Shown piece after piece: positions 1 through 5,338 of a DNA stretch of 5,965 bases. The position numbers were made by a program, and so were the translations under genes. Every line of letters starts with the position of its first letter. Position 1 is the stretch's first letter. Below the pieces are notes generated by a model. It was not told the origin of the DNA. It saw only the letters and a list, made by a program, of their open reading frames with translations, and made no database searches. The DNA comes from Alphaproteobacteria bacterium (GTDB lineage Bacteria > Pseudomonadota > Alphaproteobacteria > Micropepsales > Micropepsaceae), in contig JAFKFF010000250.1 in the NCBI GenBank assembly GCA_017307315.1, forward strand, positions 1 through 5,965. The letters run 5' to 3'.

Positions 1-405
1 ACTTTTCCCGACAGCAAAGTGACCGGCGTGCACCGCGCCCCGTCCGACTATCCGTCCGGCAAGAAGGGCGACGTGCTGACGGTGGATTTCACGGTCTGCG
101 GCGTGCCGTGCCTGGGCCTCAATGGCGGGCCCGCCTTCAAGCAGAGCGAGGCCTTCTCCTTCCAGATCTCGACCGAAGACCAGGCCGAGACCGACCGCTA
201 TTGGAACGCCATCGTCGGCAATGGCGGGCAGGAAAGCGCCTGCGGCTGGTGCAAGGACAAATGGGGCGTCTCCTGGCAGATCACCCCGCGCGTGTTGACC
301 GAGGCGTTTGTCGCGGGCGGCGACGAAGCCAAGCGCGCCTTCGACGCCATGATGCAGATGAAGAAGATCGACGTCGCAAAAATTCAGGCAGCGCGAAAGG
401 GATGA
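1..405 (+). CDS. PhnB-like VOC-superfamily protein (3-demethylubiquinone 3-methyltransferase-type domain), 5' end cut by window
   Basis: The frame is open from base 1 to a TGA at 403-405, giving 134 visible residues. PhnB/'3-dmu-9_3-mt' proteins are usually about 150-160 residues, so roughly 20 N-terminal residues lie outside the window. Family hallmarks can be read: FPDSKV near the start, a GDVLTVDF strand (visible residues 23-30), GVPCLGLNGGP (34-44), an AFSFQIST strand (51-58), and GWCKDKWGVSWQITPR (82-97). These belong to the vicinal-oxygen-chelate fold, a small dimeric cytoplasmic fold. Despite the Pfam name, most members have no shown methyltransferase activity, and the substrate here is unknown. 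The stop overlaps the next gene's start in an ATGA, which suggests translational coupling with the GST-like gene. Family call is firm; biochemical role is not. Confidence 0.9.
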   Translation, partial: TFPDSKVTGVHRAPSDYPSGKKGDVLTVDFTVCGVPCLGLNGGPAFKQSEAFSFQISTEDQAETDRYWNAIVGNGGQESACGWCKDKWGVSWQITPRVLTEAFVAGGDEAKRAFDAMMQMKKIDVAKIQAARKG

Positions 406-1037
406 TCACCGTCTGGGGCGAGGGGCGGGGCCTGCGCGTCGTCTGGCTGCTGGAAGAGATGGGTCTGGCCTATCGCCTTCGGCCTGTCGATCTGTTCAAG
501 GGGGCCGAGAGCGATCCGGAATTCCTGGCGGTCAATCCGGGCGGCTTCATTCCCGCGATGACCGACGGCGGCGTCACCATGGTCGAGTCGATTGCGATCA
601 TGGAATATCTGATGGCGCGCCATGGTCCCACGGCGCTGGCGCCCGCCCCAGGCGATGCCGCCTTTCCGCTCTATCAGCAATTCCTGCATCTGGGCGAGGC
701 GGGGCTTGCCACCGCTGCCTATTATGTCTTGGGCGCGCGCCATTTCGCGCCGCCCGGCCAGCGCGACAATTGGACGGCGGGCCAGGCGCTGCGCGGTTTC
801 GAGAGCCGGATGCGGCTGGTGACGCGGCAACTGGAACGCGCGCCTTATATGGCGGGCGAGGCCTTTACCGCCGCCGATATCTCGGTGAGTTATGCGCTGC
901 TTCTCTCCAAGCGGGCGGGCGGCATTACGCTGGACGCGGCAACGCAAGCCTATCTCGCCCGCACCACGGCGCGCGACGGCTACAAGCGCGCGCTCGACAC
1001 CTGCACCGCCACGCGCGACAGCGCGCCGGAGGATTGA
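402..1037 (+). CDS. Glutathione S-transferase family protein
   Basis: This encodes 211 residues, a normal length for a cytosolic GST. The start is the ATG at 402-404, which overlaps the upstream TGA; the open frame extends further 5', but the homology begins here. The thioredoxin-like N-terminal domain shows TVWGEGRGLRVVWLLEEMGL (residues 3-22), then VNPGGFIPAM (44-53) with the cis-proline P51, then VESIAIMEYL (61-70), where E62-S63 would hold the gamma-glutamyl part of glutathione. The all-alpha C-terminal domain carries the N-capping box FTAADI (155-160, T156 to D159). Oddity: no Ser, Cys or Tyr stands at the usual catalytic position around residues 5-13 (WGEGRGLRV), so classical thiol activation is uncertain. 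A cytoplasmic detoxification or ligand-binding role is inferred from the family. It is probably co-transcribed with the VOC-fold gene. Confidence 0.92.
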   Translation: MITVWGEGRGLRVVWLLEEMGLAYRLRPVDLFKGAESDPEFLAVNPGGFIPAMTDGGVTMVESIAIMEYLMARHGPTALAPAPGDAAFPLYQQFLHLGEAGLATAAYYVLGARHFAPPGQRDNWTAGQALRGFESRMRLVTRQLERAPYMAGEAFTAADISVSYALLLSKRAGGITLDAATQAYLARTTARDGYKRALDTCTATRDSAPED

Positions 1038-1275
1038 GGACGCACTGAGAATGGGGATCGGACTGGACGCACATCCGTCGGGGAGATAGATCGGCGCTGC
1101 CGAGAACGTCACCTTGACCGATCCTCGGACGAGGCAGCCTGTTTTAAGAGGTTGAGCGGCGTCCCGGGCCCGGGCATGCGCTTGAACTGTATCAAAGTCT
1201 CTCAACGCGGGCGGGCGCGGGCGGCGTTCATTGACGGGCTTTGGCCCTGGTGAAACTATCCGCCCGGTTTCCAGG

Positions 1276-1308
1276 GCATGGTCGCAATTCAAGAAAGCGC
1301 GACCATGC
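1276..1308 (+). promoter_or_regulatory. Perfect 10-bp inverted repeat (terminator-like or leader hairpin)
   Basis: The arms GCATGGTCGC (1276-1285) and GCGACCATGC (1299-1308) are exact complements around a 13-base loop. A T-rich stretch (ctttgttttgt, 1314-1324) begins about 6 bases after the stem. It could be a loose intrinsic terminator for the upstream VOC/GST genes, or a structured leader or operator for the NHL-repeat gene, whose ATG lies 80 bases downstream. The sequence alone does not decide. Confidence 0.5.
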
Positions 1309-1337
1309 TCCGGGCTTTGTTTTGTCGCGCAATTTTC

Positions 1338-1361
1338 CCGAAAACCGCTCCACATTTTCGG
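1338..1361 (+). promoter_or_regulatory. Perfect 7-bp inverted repeat before the ribosome binding site
   Basis: CCGAAAA (1338-1344) and TTTTCGG (1355-1361) flank a 10-base loop. The right arm ends 11 bases before the Shine-Dalgarno of the NHL-repeat gene. Its AT-rich stem would be weak as RNA, so a dimeric-regulator binding site is as likely as a hairpin. Function is unproven. Confidence 0.35.
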
Positions 1362-1388
1362 ATTGCGCTCTGAAGGGGGAAACGATTC

Positions 1389-2384
1389 ATGACAATAAGA
1401 CATGCCACCACCATGCTGGCGCTTTTGCTTGGCGGCACCATCGCGGTTCAGGCGCAGATGCCCGCGCCCGCGGCGCCCACGCCCGCCGAGATGCGGGCCA
1501 AACAGGCCGAGCTGGACAAGACCTATCCGCAACTGACGGTCAGCGACGACTATATGCACCTGTCCATTCCCGGCTACACCATGGGCCAGACCATGGGCGT
1601 CGCCACCAATTCCAAGGGGCATCTGTTCGTCTATTCGCGCTCCAACCCGCAGGGCATCGCGCGCGGCGGCGCGGCGGCGATGCTGTGGGAATTCGACCAG
1701 AACGGCAAATATGTGAAGGAATGGGGGCCGCACAATTACGCCGCCAGCTTCGCCCATGCCGTGCGCGTCGATGCGCATGACAATGTGTATCAGGTCGACG
1801 AAGGCTCGGGCATGATCGTGCGCTACGATCCCGAGGGGCAGCAGAATTTCTGGCTGGGCAGGACGCCCGAAGCCATCGACTATCTGGAAGCCAATCTGGA
1901 AGTCCTGAAATACGCCCACCCCACGCAGGTGCAGAACCGCCGCCCGGTGGGCCGCAAGGGCGAGTTCGACCGCGAGACCGATATCGGCTTCGACAGCGAA
2001 GGCAACATGTTCGTGCCCGACGGCTATGGCAATTCGCGGGTGGTGAAGATTTCGCCCGACGGCCATTGGCTGAAGATGCTGGGCACTTTCGGCAGCGGCC
2101 AGGATCAGTTCAACACCCCGCACACCATCGCGGTGGACGCCAAGAACAATGTCTATGTCGGCGACCGGGGCAATTTCCGCATCCAGGTCTATGACAACAA
2201 TCTGAACTATCAGCGCACCATCACCGGCATCGGCGCGCCCTGGGCGGGCATGGCGGTGACGGGCCAGGACCACGGCGCGGCGGATACGGGCGACCTGATC
2301 CATTCGCTGGATTGCCGCAATCCGAACGTGGTCTATATCGGCTCGGCGTCGATGTTCGACGTGCAGAAGGTGACGATAAAGTAG
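1389..2384 (+). CDS. Exported NHL-repeat beta-propeller protein, peptidyl-alpha-hydroxyglycine lyase-like
   Basis: This encodes 331 residues. The start is ATG 1389, supported by AAGGGGGA eight bases upstream. Residues 1-22 form a Sec signal peptide (TIRHAT, hydrophobic MLALLLGGTIAV, cleavage after VQA22), followed by a Pro/Ala-rich linker (MPAPAAPTPAE, 24-34). Clear NHL blades are seen at about 198-220 (DIGFDSEGNMFVPDGYGNSR) and 244-269 (PHTIAVDAKNNVYVGDRGNFRIQVYD), with earlier, weaker blades around 69-78 and 122-147. Histidines H123 (AHAVRVD), H245 (PHTIAVD) and H305 (IHSLDC) fall at blade starts, as metal-ligand histidines do in the lyase domain of peptide-amidating enzymes. That similarity suggests, without proving, a metal-dependent lyase. 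Location should be periplasmic or extracellular. The C-terminus after 280 is poorly repeat-like. It is followed after 68 bases by the SGNH hydrolase gene, likely in one operon. Family call is firm; substrate is unknown. Confidence 0.88.
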   Translation: MTIRHATTMLALLLGGTIAVQAQMPAPAAPTPAEMRAKQAELDKTYPQLTVSDDYMHLSIPGYTMGQTMGVATNSKGHLFVYSRSNPQGIARGGAAAMLWEFDQNGKYVKEWGPHNYAASFAHAVRVDAHDNVYQVDEGSGMIVRYDPEGQQNFWLGRTPEAIDYLEANLEVLKYAHPTQVQNRRPVGRKGEFDRETDIGFDSEGNMFVPDGYGNSRVVKISPDGHWLKMLGTFGSGQDQFNTPHTIAVDAKNNVYVGDRGNFRIQVYDNNLNYQRTITGIGAPWAGMAVTGQDHGAADTGDLIHSLDCRNPNVVYIGSASMFDVQKVTIK

Positions 2385-2396
2385 CCGCCGCAGCCT

Positions 2397-2431
2397 GCTC
2401 CTCATGCTTCGACAAGCTCAGCATGAGGAGC
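2397..2431. repeat. REP-like palindrome with the cttcgacaagctcag core
   Basis: GCTCCTCATGCT (2397-2408) and AGCATGAGGAGC (2420-2431) are perfect 12-bp complementary arms around an 11-base loop (tcgacaagctc). The motif cttcgacaagctcagcatgag resembles a dispersed intergenic repeat found many times in alphaproteobacterial genomes, recognisable by the spurious peptides SLSKH and ELVEA it yields in translation. Only one copy is in this window, so dispersion is known from elsewhere, not shown here. It lies between two probably co-transcribed genes, where such stems can protect upstream mRNA or dampen downstream expression. No T-run follows on either strand, which argues against a classical intrinsic terminator. 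Confidence 0.75.
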
Positions 2432-2452
2432 ATTAAAAGGGGGAGAGCAACG

Positions 2453-3352
2453 ATGCGTAGATTTGCGGGCATGGCCCTGGTGCCGTTTCTGCTGCTGGCC
2501 GGCGTGGCGCAGGCCGACGAGGCGGTCGACCGGCAGGCGTTTCACGATTTCCTGACCCAGGCGAGCGCCAATGGCAGCACCGACAAGGACAAGGTGGCGG
2601 GTTTCTACAAGACCACCGGCGCCTTCTGGCGCACCCATTGGCTGGATTACACCAAGAACCCGGAGAAATACGCCGACCTGATGGCGCTCTACCGCAAGGG
2701 GCAGGCGGCTTTCCCGCGCCCCTACGTCTCGCCGGACCCGGAGCGCTATCGCAAGGACATCGAGCTGTTCAAGACCTTCGACGCCAAGAACGCGCTGCCG
2801 AAAGACCCGGCCCTGTTCGTGGGCAGTTCCACCATCATGAAGTGGAACACCGCCGAGGCTTTCCCCGGCTTCAGTGTGATCAATCGCGGCTTCGGCGGCA
2901 GCGTGATCGGCGATGTGCTGTATTACTACAAGGACGTGATCGGGAAATATCATCCCTCCGCCATCCTGTTCTATTGCGACAATGACGTGGTGGGCGGGCT
3001 GAGCGGCGACGAGGCCTTCGCCAAGACCATGGCGGTCTATGCCAGGGTGCGCGCCGATTTCCCCAAGGTGCCGTTCGTTTTCCTCAGCATGAAGCATGCG
3101 CCCAACGCGGCTTTCGCCAATCCCGGCGAGCCGGCGCAGATCGACCGCTACAACGATCTGGCCAAGGCGAAGACCAAGACCGATCCCCTGTTCAAATATT
3201 TCGACATGGACGCGCCGGTGCTGGACGCCAAGGGCAAGGTGCAGGGCGACCTGTTCGAGGATGGCGAGCATTTCAATGCCCGCGGCTATGCCCTGATCAA
3301 TCCGGCGCTGCAAAAGATGCTGGTGTCGCTGAACGTGCCGCATTCCAACTGA
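2453..3352 (+). CDS. Exported SGNH/GDSL-type hydrolase
   Basis: This encodes 299 residues from ATG 2453, with a purine-rich GGGGGAGAG (2439-2447) ahead of it. The frame stays open upstream into the previous gene, but the signal peptide fixes the start: RRFAG, hydrophobic MALVPFLLLAGV, cleavage after AQA. The SGNH blocks can be read in order: block I FVGSSTIMKW with nucleophile S126 (G124-S125-S126, a GSS in place of GDS), block II NRGFGGS (144-150, oxyanion Gly), block III YCDNDVVGG (174-182, oxyanion N177), and block V DGEHFNARGY (270-279, catalytic D270 and H273). The first 120 residues are a mostly helical extension. It is predicted to be a periplasmic or secreted esterase or deacylase; the substrate cannot be read from the sequence. 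It sits between the NHL-propeller gene and the RidA gene, 22 bases before the latter, consistent with one operon. Confidence 0.9.
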   Translation: MRRFAGMALVPFLLLAGVAQADEAVDRQAFHDFLTQASANGSTDKDKVAGFYKTTGAFWRTHWLDYTKNPEKYADLMALYRKGQAAFPRPYVSPDPERYRKDIELFKTFDAKNALPKDPALFVGSSTIMKWNTAEAFPGFSVINRGFGGSVIGDVLYYYKDVIGKYHPSAILFYCDNDVVGGLSGDEAFAKTMAVYARVRADFPKVPFVFLSMKHAPNAAFANPGEPAQIDRYNDLAKAKTKTDPLFKYFDMDAPVLDAKGKVQGDLFEDGEHFNARGYALINPALQKMLVSLNVPHSN

Positions 3353-3374
3353 AACTTTTCACGGGAGACCGCCA

Positions 3375-3840
3375 ATGAAACCTGCCCACACATTGTTTAC
3401 CTTCGCCGCCGCCGCGCTTTGCCTTGTGCCGGTGGCCGCATCCGCCGCCCCGGCCAAGCATTTCCCTTCGGCCGGCTCGCCGGCCAGCGGAACCAATCCC
3501 GCCTTCTCCGCCGCGGTGGAGGCGAACGGCACACTTTATATTTCGGGCACCACCGACGGCGGCGATCCCGCCACCGGCCAGAAAGCCGGCAAACGCCAGC
3601 ATCGGCGCCAAGGTGGTGATGAACAACATCAAGCGGACGGTCGAGGCGGCGGGCTACACCATGGACGACATCACCTGGCTGCAGGTGTTCGCCTCCGACC
3701 TCAAGGATTATGCCGCCTTCAACGAGGCCTATCGCACCTTCTTCAAGGGGCCGCTGCCGGCGCGCGCCTTCATCGGGGCGGGAAGCCTTCTGGGCAACGC
3801 GCATTTCGAAGTGATGGGCATCGCGGTCAAGGCGCGATAG
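3375..3840 (+). pseudogene. Exported RidA/YjgF-family protein, frameshifted
   Basis: The ATG at 3375 is preceded by GGGAG (3363-3367). The first frame gives a signal peptide (hydrophobic core about 7-21, cleavage after ASA24) and then the RidA beginning: HFPSAGSPA, NGTLYISGTTDGGDPATGQ. At 3582-3584 (aaa) the frame is lost. The family sequence resumes one base later as KPANASIGAKVVMNNIKRTVEAAGY, then PARAFIGAGSLLGNAHFEVMGIAV, ending at TAG 3838-3840. Removing one A restores a continuous 154-residue protein of normal RidA length plus leader. As written, translation would instead run out of frame to 4091. RidA proteins are trimeric imine/enamine deaminases or ligand-binding proteins with a conserved Arg, present here in PAR. 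Most are cytoplasmic, so the leader is unusual. The indel may be a true mutation or a homopolymer sequencing error. Confidence 0.85.
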
Positions 3841-3854
3841 GCGCGTCCTATCGC
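3834..3854. repeat. 7-bp inverted repeat over the RidA stop codon
   Basis: GCGATAG (3834-3840) and CTATCGC (3848-3854) flank a 7-base spacer, and the left arm contains the stop codon. It may be part of a composite termination region with the longer hairpin 19 bases further on. No T-run follows. Confidence 0.35.
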
Positions 3855-3872
3855 AAGCGAGCGCAAAAGCCG

Positions 3873-3899
3873 ATGGCCCGCGCGGTGAACGCGGGCCAT
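3873..3899. terminator. Hairpin between convergent genes, probable bidirectional terminator
   Basis: ATGGCCCGCG (3873-3882) and CGCGGGCCAT (3890-3899) form a perfect 10-bp GC-rich stem with a 7-base loop, lying 32 bases after the RidA stop and 28 bases after the minus-strand stop of the CsbD-like gene. On the minus strand it is followed by cggcttttgc, a short T-run, so it fits an intrinsic terminator for that gene best. On the plus strand the next Ts are further off (gcgtttt at 3912-3918). Confidence 0.6.
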
Positions 3900-3927
3900 G
3901 TGGCAATCGTGGCGTTTTGCGGCCGTG

Positions 3928-4110
3928 TTATTCGGGATGGTCGGTGCCGGGCTTGCTCACCTTCGGCGCCTTGCCGTCTTCGATGCGGCCTTCGTTACGC
4001 AATTCGCGGCCTTCCTCGGCCTTGCGCTGGCTTTCGGGCGTCTTGCCGTGCTCGTGCATTTCTTCCTTCGCGTAACCGGCGGCTTCCTTGATATGGCCTT
4101 TGACGCTCAT
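3928..4110 (-). CDS. Small hydrophilic CsbD-like stress protein
   Basis: This encodes 60 residues, starting MSVKGHIKEAAGYAKEEM. The frame is open further upstream, but the ATG at 4110 has an AGGAGA five bases before it, and the family-like sequence starts there. The protein is highly charged and has no hydrophobic segment or signal peptide. The beginning (VKGHIKEAAGYAKE) resembles the KGxxKEaaGxxKe opening of CsbD general-stress proteins, and KAEEGRELRNEGRIEDGK (30-47) resembles their second repeat. The match is by eye and partial, so family membership is uncertain. CsbD proteins accumulate under general stress and their biochemical role is unknown. A degenerate EcfG-type promoter about 37 bases upstream supports stress control. 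It is transcribed in the same direction as the MipA/OmpV gene and separated from it by 163 bases. Confidence 0.75.
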   Translation of the reverse strand: MSVKGHIKEAAGYAKEEMHEHGKTPESQRKAEEGRELRNEGRIEDGKAPKVSKPGTDHPE

Positions 4111-4115
4111 GCCTG

Positions 4116-4121
4116 TCTCCT
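4116..4121 (-). promoter_or_regulatory. Shine-Dalgarno fixing the start of the CsbD-like gene
   Basis: AGGAGA on the minus strand lies five bases before the ATG at 4110. It selects this start over upstream in-frame starts reaching to 4185, which lack such a site and would add residues without family resemblance. Confidence 0.75.
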
Positions 4122-4146
4122 GTGCTGAAAGATCGTCCCATGGGAT

Positions 4147-4171
4147 AACCGTGCGGGCGCGATAAGGTTCT
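4147..4171 (-). promoter_or_regulatory. Possible degenerate EcfG-type promoter for the CsbD-like gene
   Basis: On the minus strand AGAAC (4171-4167), a 16-base spacer and GGTT (4150-4147) resemble the alphaproteobacterial general-stress consensus GGAAC-N16/17-CGTT, with one mismatch in each box. Spacing matches the exact promoter before the MipA/OmpV gene. A transcript starting near 4140 would give a leader of about 30 bases. Confidence 0.4.
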
Positions 4172-4185
4172 GTGCGGGAACGCAC
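4172..4185. repeat. Small hairpin GTGCG-GGAA-CGCAC
   Basis: Perfect 5-bp arms surround a GGAA tetraloop, directly upstream of the possible promoter for the CsbD-like gene and about 90 bases after the MipA/OmpV stop codon. It is too short and lacks a T-run for a confident terminator call. The rest of 4186-4273 shows only a 5-bp stem CGCCG/CGGCG at 4193-4206. Confidence 0.3.
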
Positions 4186-4273
4186 TTTCGCGCGCCGTTT
4201 CCGGCGGCTCTTGCGGTTTCAGGCGATGAATTTTGCGTCATTTCCGGCAAGACCGGTTCCCGGCTCGCATTTT

Positions 4274-5104
4274 CTAGAGCACGTAACCCACCACCACGCC
4301 GCCGAACATCTGGTCGGGCGATCCGGCGATGGCGGTGACGGGGCTGTCGGCGGCGCCGCCGAACAGGCGTTCGTAATTCAGGCGCAGGCCGACGCTCCAT
4401 TTTTCCGACAGGAACTGATCGACCGAGATCGAGACGCCGGCCTTGCGGATACCCGCTTCGCCGCGGAATTGGGGAAAGCCGCTGGTCAGCGCGTCGGGCC
4501 CGTTCACGCCGAAATAGGTGTCCATGTATTTGCCGTCGCCGAAGGCGGTGTCGGCGCTGAGCGAAAGAATGAAGCCGGGATTGATGAAGTCGAGCGGGCG
4601 GTGGATCGTGCCGCGCAAGGTGATGTCGAGCCCGGTGTCGCGGTTGATGTTGCCTTCCGCCACCGCCAGGGTGATGCGCTCGCCCGAGCGGGGATCCTCC
4701 GCCAGATGCTCCCACTCCACGAAACCGCCTTCGGTCATGGAATAGCGGATATGGGCCATGCGGGCGACCGCGCCGCTGTAAACGTCGCCGCGCCCCATGC
4801 GATAGCCGATCAGTGGCCCGGCATGCCAGGTGTCGCTGTCGATCAGGTTGAGTTGCAGCGCGCCGCCGTCGAAGCGCAGGAAGTATTTGCCGAGATTGGC
4901 CTGGCCGTCGGCATAGGGCACGACGATGTATTTGCTGGCGCCTTCATAGTCGGGCATCAGCCCGGCGCCCAGCGAGACATAGCCCTGGATGCCGCCTTCA
5001 TCCGCCGCCTCGGCGGCGGCATCCTGTGCGTCGGTCTGCGCGGCGGCGCCGGTCGCGGCACCCGCCAGGAAGAGGAGTGCGGCGGCACGTGTGAGGATTT
5101 TCAT
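4274..5104 (-). CDS. MipA/OmpV-family outer-membrane protein
   Basis: This encodes 276 residues from the ATG at 5104 to TAG at 4276-4274. There is a clear signal peptide (KILTR, hydrophobic AAALLFLAGAATG, cleavage after AAA22) and an acidic, Ala-rich stretch (23-37). The barrel body then opens with the family hallmarks GYVSLGAGLMPDYEGASKY (about 41-59), VPYADGQANLGKYFL, AGPLIGYRMGRG, and ends with SVGLRLNYERLFGGAADSPVTA and GGVVVGYVL. MipA/OmpV proteins are outer-membrane beta-barrels. E. coli MipA scaffolds the murein hydrolase MltA and synthase PBP1B, while others act as porins or osmotic or antibiotic-response proteins. Which applies here cannot be read. The Shine-Dalgarno is weak (cagagcttc before ATG), but an exact EcfG-type promoter lies about 31 bases upstream, suggesting general-stress control. 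Confidence 0.9.
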   Translation of the reverse strand: MKILTRAAALLFLAGAATGAAAQTDAQDAAAEAADEGGIQGYVSLGAGLMPDYEGASKYIVVPYADGQANLGKYFLRFDGGALQLNLIDSDTWHAGPLIGYRMGRGDVYSGAVARMAHIRYSMTEGGFVEWEHLAEDPRSGERITLAVAEGNINRDTGLDITLRGTIHRPLDFINPGFILSLSADTAFGDGKYMDTYFGVNGPDALTSGFPQFRGEAGIRKAGVSISVDQFLSEKWSVGLRLNYERLFGGAADSPVTAIAGSPDQMFGGVVVGYVL

Positions 5105-5134
5105 GAAGCTCTGATGTTGGCCCTAGACGGCTAA

Positions 5135-5159
5135 AACGCATGGGGCCTCAGAGGGTTCC
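5135..5159 (-). promoter_or_regulatory. EcfG-type general stress promoter for the MipA/OmpV gene
   Basis: Read on the minus strand, GGAAC (5159-5155), a spacer of exactly 16 bases and CGTT (5138-5135) match the published alphaproteobacterial general stress response consensus GGAAC-N16/17-CGTT in every box base. A start 6-8 bases after the CGTT would give a leader of about 23-25 bases before the ATG at 5104. Confidence 0.75.
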
Positions 5160-5255
5160 GGCAGGAGGGGAGTGGAATCGTTTGGCTACATATCCAGGGC
5201 GCGGTGTCACGAAGTGGGACCGTCGGTCCTAACATCGGGGACGAAGAGCGACGAA

Positions 5256-5276
5256 TTGAGGCGGCCGCCGCCTCAA
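5256..5276. repeat. Perfect 21-base palindrome upstream of the DUF488 gene
   Basis: TTGAGGCGGC (5256-5265) and GCCGCCTCAA (5267-5276) are exact complements around one central base. It lies 62 bases before the DUF488 start codon, within the 234-base gap between the divergent MipA/OmpV and DUF488 genes. That gap otherwise holds only the EcfG-type promoter. Neither side has a T-run, so an operator or leader hairpin is more likely than a terminator. Confidence 0.5.
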
Positions 5277-5338
5277 GAAGAGCTTCACTTTTCCTATGCA
5301 ATCGTGTGATTCTACGAAAGTTCAATCTGGTTCGGGAA

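Larger units (their letters stand above)
1038..1388 (+). other. Non-coding stretch upstream of the NHL-repeat gene
   Basis: No convincing gene is seen on either strand in these 351 bases. Open frames crossing it have no recognisable domain and no start signal. It contains a 12-bp self-complementary CCCGGGCCCGGG at 1163-1174, a possible but weak promoter (TTGACG at 1231-1236, 17-bp gap, AACTAT at 1254-1259), and two perfect inverted repeats listed separately. A strong Shine-Dalgarno AAGGGGGA (1373-1380) ends it, 8 bases before the ATG at 1389. The spacing after the GST-like gene and this signal set suggest the NHL-repeat gene begins a new transcription unit. Confidence 0.6.

Noticed and set aside
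1163..1174. CCCGGGCCCGGG palindrome
   Set aside because: Short self-complementary G/C runs are expected by chance at this composition, and nothing nearby gives it a role.
1231..1259. TTGACG-N17-AACTAT as a housekeeping promoter
   Set aside because: The -10 box matches the consensus at only three positions. It is mentioned in the intergenic entry but not supported enough to list as a feature.
384..2405. 673-codon open frame on the minus strand
   Set aside because: It runs antisense through the GST-like gene, a non-coding region and the NHL gene, all of which have strong family matches on the plus strand. Its His/Ala/Arg-rich composition is typical of antisense frames in GC-rich DNA.
2402..3343. 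313-codon open frame on the minus strand
   Set aside because: It is antisense to the SGNH hydrolase, starts beyond its end and finishes in the REP-like palindrome (the ELVEA tail). No domain is recognisable.
3575..3600. Programmed ribosomal frameshift in the RidA gene
   Set aside because: The needed change is +1 (or -2) at a short cagaaag. This is not a known slippery heptamer, and there is no stop codon, internal Shine-Dalgarno or downstream stem to drive it. A plain one-base insertion explains the data.
4177..4199. Plus-strand GGAAC ... CGTT resembling another EcfG promoter
   Set aside because: The spacer is only 14 bases instead of 16-17, and no plus-strand gene follows.
4172..5134. 320-codon open frame on the plus strand
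   Set aside because: It is antisense to the MipA/OmpV gene, which has a signal peptide and family motifs. The plus-strand product is Ala/Gly/Val-rich with no recognisable domain.
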